From positions 62,001 to 126,000 of the forward strand of contig NZ_FNBL01000001.1 in the NCBI RefSeq assembly GCF_900102315.1: 64,000 nt of DNA, read 5' to 3'. The stretch is from Celeribacter baekdonensis. Its GTDB lineage: Bacteria; Pseudomonadota; Alphaproteobacteria; Rhodobacterales; Rhodobacteraceae. The notes beneath the pieces were generated by a model. It saw only the letters and a list, made by a program, of their open reading frames with translations, was not told where the DNA came from and did not search any database. Positions 58,242 through 64,000 of the stretch are shown piece by piece (the stretch's first letter is position 1; every line of letters begins with the position of its first letter). The translations under genes were made by a program, and so were the position numbers.

Positions 58242-61010
58242 TCAGGAGACCAAAAGCTCGGCTTCGTGTTTGCGAAGGATGCGACGGGCGGCGGTGAAGC
58301 CACCGCGGGCTGACACGTCTTGCAATTCCGGGAAGAGTGTAAAGATTTCCTGACGGGCGTCTTCACCAATTCCGGCGAGGGTGTAATCGCCCGGCTGGAA
58401 GCTTTCCGACCATGTCCCGTCCGAGAGGACCACTTCGTGGCGCTCGAACATGACGTGGATATAGGTCACCTCAGCCGCATCCATCACCTCGACACCGTCC
58501 AAGCGGGTCAGGTGTTTGGCGGCCACAAGAACTTCGTGCTCGTCAAACAAAAGCGCGGCTTTTTCGTTGGAGACCAACATGCGGTGGTTTGGAGAGACCA
58601 TCATGTCCCGCTCCGGCAGACCGGCACCAAGTGCGCCCTGACGGATCATCACCGGCATCAATGCACGACGGGCCGCCAGATCGGCAGAGGACAGGGATTT
58701 CTTGCCGATCCACTGGATCGCCTGAAGACCGTTGTCGCGGGTGATGACTTTGTCGCCCAGTTTGAGGGTTTCCACCGCGACTTCGCCTTTGGGTGTCGCA
58801 ATCAGCGTCCCCGGCGTGAAGCAAGGGATGATTTCCTCGATATTGGTATAATTGATGTTGGCGTATTGGTCCAAACCGGCGTTGTAGAGTTGGATCTGAC
58901 CGTCAAAGCCGTTGCCATCGGAGTCCGGGTTTTGCACTTCGTGGGTGATCACCCAGCCATTGGACAACAGACCGGACAGATCAAGCGTATCCCAATCCAC
59001 GCCGCCGGCGCCACCGTCCACGGTGGTGTTGTTCACACCAGACGTCACATCGTCCAAGGAGACAAAAATCGTATCTTGGTCATCGCCACCGGACAGAACG
59101 TCATTGTCGCCGCCGCCGTAGATCGTATCGTTGTCTTCTCCGCCATCAACAATGTCATGGCCCGCACCGGCATAGATCGTGTCGTTGTCGATGCCGCCAT
59201 AGATGGTGTCGTCGCCATCGCCACCATAGATCAGGTCGTCATCGTCTTGACCATAGATCGTATCGTTGCCCGCACCGCCGTGGATCACGTCCTGGCCGTT
59301 GTCGGTGACAAGATCGCCCGCATCATCGGGGATGTTCAGACTGTCCGGGAAGCCCGGTGCAAGACCACCATAGATGATGTCATTGCCTTCACCGCCGTCG
59401 ATTGTGTCGGAGCCTTCGCCACCGACGATAAAGTCATCGCCAGAGCCGCCCAAAATGGTGTCATCGTCAAAGCCGCCGTCGATGGTGTCATTGTCGGCAC
59501 CGCCGTCGATGTAATCATTGTCGTCGCCACCTGAAATCGTGTCATTGCCCGCGCCGCCCAGCAGCGTGTCCATGTCATTGGTGGTGTCCGCATCGCCCGG
59601 AAACACGCCGGGGTAGCCGCGATCCGGGCTGCCGATGTCGCCGCCGATGATGACGTCATCGCCATCGCCGCCTTCGATGTAATCATTGCCGTCGCCACCG
59701 TCGAGATAGTCGTCGCCGCCACCGCCGGTGATGGTGTCATCGCCACCCATGCCCCAGAATTCATTGGTATATGTGTCGGCCGGATCGGTGCCCTGATGAT
59801 CAAAACCGGTCAGGGTGTCGTCATAGTCAGAGCCGATCACACCGTCGATACCGCTGGAGATACTGTCGTTTTCGGCGTCGCCACCGGAGAGTGTCGAGGT
59901 CGACAGGTCGACATTGACCGCAGCGTCTGAGCCGGAGTAATCAATGTTGTCCTGACCTGCACCGCCGGTGAACGTGTCCGCACCTGCGCCACCGATAAAG
60001 GTGTCGTCGCCTGCGCCGCCGTCCAGCGTGTTGGTGCCTTCGTCGCCTTGCAACGTGTCATTGCCACCTTGGCCAAAGATCACGTCATCGCCTGCGCCGC
60101 CAATCAAGGTGTCGTCGCCTTCGCCTTCGGTCAGCTCGGTGCCGGAAACGGCATCAAAGGTCACGTCAGAAATGTGAATGCCTGACACGCCCGTGCCCGG
60201 ATTGGTGTGGATGATCTGAAGCGAGGCCACCGGGCCCGCGATGCTCACGGTAACGGTGTTGCTGTCGGCGGAGGGTGACACGTTGTCGGTGTCCTCGGCC
60301 GTGACCGTATTGCCAGAGAGGATCAGGTCAGAGCCGATGTCAAACGTGACCGGAATTTCATTGCCGTCCGCGTCATAGGCGATCACGGTCACCTGACCGA
60401 GATTGGCGTCGATGTCAGAGATGTTGAAGGTGACGTTTTGGACATCGTCAGAGAAAGACATGGCATAGGTGCCAACTTCGCCCGCTGCCGCGTTGGACGC
60501 GAGGGAGGAGTGGGAATCTGCGCCATCGACCCCATCGACGTTGACCGTATTGGTGGAGAAATTCGAATCCACGCCAATGTTGCTGGCGTGCCATGTGTCA
60601 TAAGTGTCCGGGGTGGTGACCGTCACTGTGACATTGCCGGTGTCTTGGGTCAGCGTCAGACCTTCGAGGTCATCGCCGTTGTCCACGGTGCCAAGGCCAC
60701 ACCAATCCTGATCTGTGATGTCCGCCCAAGAGAATGTTTCGGTGGATGTGGTGGTTGCTACGCCGGTGTCACCATAGATGGTGTCATTGCCTTCGCCACC
60801 AAGCACGGTGTCGTCACCGCCGCCCGCATAGACGACATCATCAAGGCCGTCCGCCCCATCAATGACATCGCCTTCAGGATCACCGGTATATGCAACGTCG
60901 ATGTAATCGTCACCAGCGGTCCCATCAACAGTCCCTGTCAACGGGGTCGGTGTGGTCGGGGTTGGATCTTTTGGATCGCAATCATCATCATGCGTATGCG
61001 TATATGTCAT
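58242..61010 (-). CDS. RTX calcium-binding protein with C-terminal Hint domain
   Basis: A 922-aa acidic protein with no signal peptide, as expected for type I secretion. N-terminal Asp/Thr/Pro-rich start (1-30), a short RTX block (about 35-80), a beta-sandwich-like region with Asp/Thr/Ser-rich strands (about 90-290), then a long array of GGxGxDxUx nonapeptide repeats (about 295-700) that bind Ca2+ and fold into a parallel beta roll. From Cys730 a Hint_2 domain follows (CFTPGTLIATPKGEVAVETL, with VSPNHRMLV containing the His), and a tail of about 60 residues. Hint domains of this type suggest self-cleavage after the Cys. It is a probable surface or extracellular protein. No secretion ABC genes adjoin it. 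Confidence 0.88.
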   Translation of the reverse strand: MTYTHTHDDDCDPKDPTPTTPTPLTGTVDGTAGDDYIDVAYTGDPEGDVIDGADGLDDVVYAGGGDDTVLGGEGNDTIYGDTGVATTTSTETFSWADITDQDWCGLGTVDNGDDLEGLTLTQDTGNVTVTVTTPDTYDTWHASNIGVDSNFSTNTVNVDGVDGADSHSSLASNAAAGEVGTYAMSFSDDVQNVTFNISDIDANLGQVTVIAYDADGNEIPVTFDIGSDLILSGNTVTAEDTDNVSPSADSNTVTVSIAGPVASLQIIHTNPGTGVSGIHISDVTFDAVSGTELTEGEGDDTLIGGAGDDVIFGQGGNDTLQGDEGTNTLDGGAGDDTFIGGAGADTFTGGAGQDNIDYSGSDAAVNVDLSTSTLSGGDAENDSISSGIDGVIGSDYDDTLTGFDHQGTDPADTYTNEFWGMGGDDTITGGGGDDYLDGGDGNDYIEGGDGDDVIIGGDIGSPDRGYPGVFPGDADTTNDMDTLLGGAGNDTISGGDDNDYIDGGADNDTIDGGFDDDTILGGSGDDFIVGGEGSDTIDGGEGNDIIYGGLAPGFPDSLNIPDDAGDLVTDNGQDVIHGGAGNDTIYGQDDDDLIYGGDGDDTIYGGIDNDTIYAGAGHDIVDGGEDNDTIYGGGDNDVLSGGDDQDTIFVSLDDVTSGVNNTTVDGGAGGVDWDTLDLSGLLSNGWVITHEVQNPDSDGNGFDGQIQLYNAGLDQYANINYTNIEEIIPCFTPGTLIATPKGEVAVETLKLGDKVITRDNGLQAIQWIGKKSLSSADLAARRALMPVMIRQGALGAGLPERDMMVSPNHRMLVSNEKAALLFDEHEVLVAAKHLTRLDGVEVMDAAEVTYIHVMFERHEVVLSDGTWSESFQPGDYTLAGIGEDARQEIFTLFPELQDVSARGGFTAARRILRKHEAELLVS

Positions 61011-61754
61011 CTTCTCATTCCTTCACCACCGCTCGACAAGAACGGAAAAATAACGCGACCGGTTGCCCGGATGAGTCCCATAAACACAAGACCAAAGCGT
61101 CTGCATTGAAATTGTAAAGTTCGAGAAGACATAGCCATCACATCGATGGCAAAACTCGCAATCGTCACACGCAGCAGCAGATCGAATGAACGATCCATGT
61201 ACCACATCGGACACGCAAGCCGACGCCCTTCTCGGACTTCGAAACTTAACGCAGCCGCCCCCGTGGCCTTATGTTGCCCCCCAGTTGGGCCACTTATGGA
61301 TATGTCAAAAAGGTGTCCGTGCATACGGGGAAAATGGGCTAAAAATTGTCCTGTCGTCGAAATGCGTCGCAAATCACGCGGTGAAATCGAGCGCAAACCC
61401 GTCGTCCAACCTGAGACGTCCGGGACAGATATTGCGCAGGTTTTCTGTTTTTATCTTTTTACTTCATGGTATTATAGGTCATTTTTCAAACCGGAACCTG
61501 CGCGCTCCAGCGGTGATTAACCTAACGTCACATACCCTGGCGGACGCCGCCCTTATCCTGCCTCAATTTTAACCCATTCACAGATTGCATTTGTCGGAAT
61601 GGAACCAATGGCCGCAATTGCTTTGAAATGGGGCCAAAGCGAAAACAATGACATTGGCCCTCTTCGAATCACTGTGGCGAAAACTTGGCCACAACGGCGG
61701 CTTAACATCTTGGTAAATGCCACAAATCTGAGAAACGACCTACCCAACGGTCTG
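61011..61754. other. Long intergenic region upstream of the RTX gene
   Basis: About 740 bp between the divergent-side RTX start and the Lrp gene. Several open frames occur, but none shows family motifs, ribosome sites or consistent codon use. It must hold the RTX promoter; the middle part (61430-61620) is AT-rich. Confidence 0.5.
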
Positions 61755-62213
61755 TCAAACCACGATTTCGGACGGTTCGATGATGGCCTCCATCGCCACA
61801 TGGGTTGAGGTCGAATTGACAAAGGGCAGCGCTGAAATTTTATCGCCCATCACTTGACGATAATGGTTTATATCATGGGCACGCACTTTGACGAGATAAT
61901 CAAACCCTCCCGCGATCATGTAGCATTCCTCGATCTCGGGCACGAGTTTGACCGCCTCATTGAATTTCTTGAGCGCAGATTCGCGCGTGTCGGACATGCG
62001 CACTTCGACAAAGGTGACATGGCTCAACCCGAGTTTGAGCGGTGAGACCACGGCGCGGTAGGCCGAGATCAGCCCCGCCTCTTCCATATTCTTGATCCGC
62101 GCGGCCACGGGTGTTTTCGAAAGTCCAACCCGTTTGGCCAATTCTGTCACTGGAATCCGGGCGTTGTGTTGCAATTCGCGCAGGATTTTGCGGTCAGCCT
62201 CGTCAATAATCAT
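61755..62213 (-). CDS. Lrp/AsnC family regulator (PutR-like)
   Basis: A 152-aa leucine-responsive-type regulator. Seen: the N-terminal helix-turn-helix IIDEADRKILRELQHNARIPVTELAKRVGLSKTPVAARIKNME (about 2-45) and the C-terminal RAM domain with ECYMIAGGFDYLVKVRAHDINHYRQVM. The ATG at 62213 gives the normal family N-terminus. It is divergent from putA, as PutR is in rhizobia and rhodobacters, where it activates putA in response to proline. Confidence 0.88.
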   Translation of the reverse strand: MIIDEADRKILRELQHNARIPVTELAKRVGLSKTPVAARIKNMEEAGLISAYRAVVSPLKLGLSHVTFVEVRMSDTRESALKKFNEAVKLVPEIEECYMIAGGFDYLVKVRAHDINHYRQVMGDKISALPFVNSTSTHVAMEAIIEPSEIVV

Positions 62214-62329
62214 TATTCGTCCTTTTTGCGGGATATTTTTGTACGATTTGTCTGCATCAATACGCGATTTTGGACGCAACGACCAGAGGAACGCAGATAT
62301 TCAGGGTGAAACAAATTCCGGAGTGGACC
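62214..62329. promoter_or_regulatory. Divergent control region of the Lrp-type gene and putA
   Basis: A 116-bp gap between the two start codons, AT-rich near the regulator start. It must contain both promoters and the PutR-type binding sites. No perfect palindrome is seen, in line with the degenerate sites of Lrp proteins. Confidence 0.5.
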
Positions 62330-64000
62330 ATGTTCGATCATAAGTTCGACACGTTTTCAGGGCGCGCCAAAATTGCACCTGAACAGGATGTTTTGAAAGA
62401 CCTCATGCAACAGGGTGCCCTGACGGAGCCGGAACGCGTGGCGATTTCGAACCGGGCAGCCGGCTATATCCGCCGCATTCGGGCCGAGGCCAACCCCGGT
62501 TTGATGGAAAAATTCCTCGCGGAATATGGCCTCTCAACCCAAGAGGGCGTGGCGCTGATGTGTTTGGCCGAAGCGATGTTGCGCGTGCCGGATGCCACAA
62601 CCATCGACGCGCTGATCGAGGATAAAATTGCCCCCTCCGATTGGTCGAAACACATTGGCGAAGCCTCCTCTCCGCTGGTCAATGCCTCGACATGGGCTTT
62701 GATGCTCACGGGCCGGGTGTTGGACGAACGCGATCCGGGCGTGGCGCGTGTGCTGCGCGCGGCGATCAAACGTGTGGGCGAACCGGTGATCCGCGTGGCC
62801 GTGGGCCAGGCGATGAAACAGATGGGCCGCCAGTTCGTTTTGGGTCAGACCATCGACAAGGCGCTGGAGCGCGCCCGCGAGCGCGAAAAACAGGGCTACA
62901 CCTATAGCTACGACATGTTGGGCGAGGCCGCGATGACGAAAGCCGACGCCACGCGCTATGCCAAATCTTACAGCGATGCGATCAAAAGCATCGCCAAGGC
63001 CGCTATCCATGGCTCGGTCGAAACCAACCCCGGCATCTCGATCAAACTCTCCGCCCTGCACCCGCGCTATCAGGTCGCCCAAGAGGCGCGCGTGATGGCG
63101 GAACTGGTGCCGGTCGTGCATGATCTCTCGGTGATGGCGAAACAGGCCGGGATCGGCCTGAATATCGACGCCGAAGAACAGGACCGTCTGGTCCTCTCGC
63201 TCAAAGTGATCGAAGCGGTGCTGACGAGTGCCGATCTCGCGGGCTGGAATGGCTTTGGCGTGGTGGTGCAGGCCTATGGCAAACGCGCCGGTCAGACGAT
63301 TGACTGGCTCAACGCGCTGGCCACGCATCTGGATCGCAAAATCATGGTCCGTCTGGTCAAAGGCGCCTATTGGGACACCGAAATGAAACGGGCGCAGGTC
63401 GAAGGTCTCGACGATTTCCCGCTGTTCACCAACAAGACCGCGACCGATGTCAGCTACATCGCCAATGCACGCAAATTGTTTGGCTATTCGGATCGCATCT
63501 ATCCGCAATTTGCCACCCATAACGCCCATTCCGTCGCTGCGATTTTGGACATGGCCGAGGGCCGTCCGTTTGAATTCCAGCGCCTGCATGGCATGGGGGC
63601 GCAACTGCATGATGTTGTGATCAAAGACGAAAAAACCCGCTGTCGGATTTACGCCCCGGTTGGCGCGCATCGCGATTTGTTGGCCTATCTGGTCCGCCGC
63701 CTGCTTGAAAATGGCGCGAACTCGTCCTTTGTGAACCAATTGGTGGACGAAGACGTCAGCCCGGAAGAGATCGCCGCCGATCCGTTCACCGCGCTGGCCG
63801 CCGCCACCCCTCCCTCTGGGTTGCGCACCCCGAAAGATATGTTTGCCACCGAAGGTCGGACCAATTCCAAGGGCTTTGATCTCTCGGATGAGGCCTGTTT
63901 GACTAAGATTTACGCGGCTCGCGATGTGCCCCTGCCCGAGGCCGGGCCGATCACCCTGCGCCCGGCCACAGGCGTGACCTGCGATGTTGTGAACCCGGCC
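62330..64000 (+). CDS. putA: Bifunctional proline dehydrogenase/L-glutamate gamma-semialdehyde dehydrogenase PutA, partial
   Basis: An open frame of 557 codons from the ATG at 62330 that runs off the right edge. PutA oxidises proline to glutamate in two steps. The visible part covers the N-terminal arm (about 1-140) and the proline dehydrogenase barrel: GYTYSYDMLGEAAMT (about 190-204), SIKLSALHPRY (about 236-246), the FAD-barrel strands with NIDAEEQDRL and VRLVKGAYWDTEMKRAQ (about 340-358), and FATHNAHSVAA and FEFQRLHGMGAQLHD. The beginning of the linker to the aldehyde dehydrogenase half is seen at the end. The short N-terminus lacks a ribbon-helix-helix domain, so it is the non-DNA-binding type, matching the separate Lrp regulator. 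Confidence 0.94.
   Translation, partial: MFDHKFDTFSGRAKIAPEQDVLKDLMQQGALTEPERVAISNRAAGYIRRIRAEANPGLMEKFLAEYGLSTQEGVALMCLAEAMLRVPDATTIDALIEDKIAPSDWSKHIGEASSPLVNASTWALMLTGRVLDERDPGVARVLRAAIKRVGEPVIRVAVGQAMKQMGRQFVLGQTIDKALERAREREKQGYTYSYDMLGEAAMTKADATRYAKSYSDAIKSIAKAAIHGSVETNPGISIKLSALHPRYQVAQEARVMAELVPVVHDLSVMAKQAGIGLNIDAEEQDRLVLSLKVIEAVLTSADLAGWNGFGVVVQAYGKRAGQTIDWLNALATHLDRKIMVRLVKGAYWDTEMKRAQVEGLDDFPLFTNKTATDVSYIANARKLFGYSDRIYPQFATHNAHSVAAILDMAEGRPFEFQRLHGMGAQLHDVVIKDEKTRCRIYAPVGAHRDLLAYLVRRLLENGANSSFVNQLVDEDVSPEEIAADPFTALAAATPPSGLRTPKDMFATEGRTNSKGFDLSDEACLTKIYAARDVPLPEAGPITLRPATGVTCDVVNPA

Noticed and set aside
58800-60900. Regular short repeats that could suggest a CRISPR array or tandem-repeat element
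   Set aside because: The repeats are in frame and encode the GGxGxDxUx nonapeptides of the RTX protein. They lack constant repeat and spacer lengths.
61007-61396. 129-codon minus-strand open frame upstream of the RTX gene
   Set aside because: No motif, no good ribosome site and inconsistent codon use. It overlaps the RTX start, so it is more likely untranslated or promoter sequence.
61553-61822. Open frame near the Lrp gene considered as an insertion-sequence relic
   Set aside because: I could not match any part to a transposase motif, and it overlaps the end of the Lrp-type gene.
1-64000. tRNA or rRNA genes
   Set aside because: I looked for CCA ends, T-arm (GGTTCGAATCC-like) and rRNA conserved segments by eye and found none besides tmRNA. 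A covariance search would be decisive.

Overview
The window is chromosomal DNA from an alphaproteobacterium, most likely of the Rhodobacterales (Roseobacter/Rhodobacter group). The evidence is a circularly permuted two-piece tmRNA gene with an ANDN...ALAA tag, an alpha-type SspB adaptor, CcmI, a class II DAHP synthase, a PmtA-like methyltransferase, the phoR-pstSCAB-phoU-phoB order, and RTX/Hint and DUF1289/DUF4169 proteins. Most of the window is dense, G+C-rich core DNA. Two stretches (about 9.8-11 kb and 25.4-33.2 kb) look accessory.

Layout. 1-8.2 kb: an M20 amidohydrolase cut by the window edge, Fe superoxide dismutase, ccmI-ruvX-DUF1289, a TSUP permease, a Bcr/CflA exporter, and acuI divergent from a FadR-type regulator. 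8.3-14.3 kb: an orphan PotD-like binding protein, permuted ssrA (tmRNA), a small accessory zone with possible recombinase relics and a 90-aa orphan, a SnoaL-like protein, a phytochelatin-synthase-like secreted protein next to chrA, and sspB. 14.4-19.2 kb: pmtA-like methyltransferase, fumC, a Gly/Ser-rich secreted protein, an outer-membrane barrel, DUF4169 and a ribbon-helix-helix protein. 19.2-25.3 kb: an NDUFAF6/phytoene-synthase-like protein, cimA, cysS (with an apparently foreign C-terminal third), mazG and an fbpA-type iron-binding protein.

25.4-33.2 kb is a visibly lower-G+C island. It holds a LacI regulator with two strong palindromic operators, a three-gene ABC sugar/polyol transporter, ribitol 2-dehydrogenase and an FGGY D-ribulokinase. 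This is a complete ribitol to D-ribulose 5-phosphate route. It is flanked by a transposase remnant on the left and a truncated MauD-like fragment on the right.

33.2-38.1 kb is a polyamine/amine catabolic operon (class III aminotransferase, FAD oxidase, aldehyde dehydrogenase) with a convergent GntR regulator. 38.3-45.9 kb is the whole phosphate regulon core on the minus strand, with Pho-box-like repeats before pstS and before phoR. 46-50.7 kb: a hypothetical gene, gamma-carbonic-anhydrase-like protein, gmk, a PAS-domain protein and class II DAHP synthase. 51-56.1 kb is a complete branched-chain amino acid ABC operon, followed by a MocA-like nucleotidyltransferase and an MFS transporter. 58.2-61 kb is a 922-aa RTX calcium-binding protein with a C-terminal Hint domain. 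The window ends with a PutR-like Lrp regulator divergent from putA, which runs off the right edge.

Part of the window forms one quality-control system: ssrA encodes the degradation tag, and SspB, 4 kb away, would deliver tagged proteins to ClpXP. Both the pst and liv operons place a hairpin directly after the binding-protein gene, which would favour high expression of the periplasmic component.
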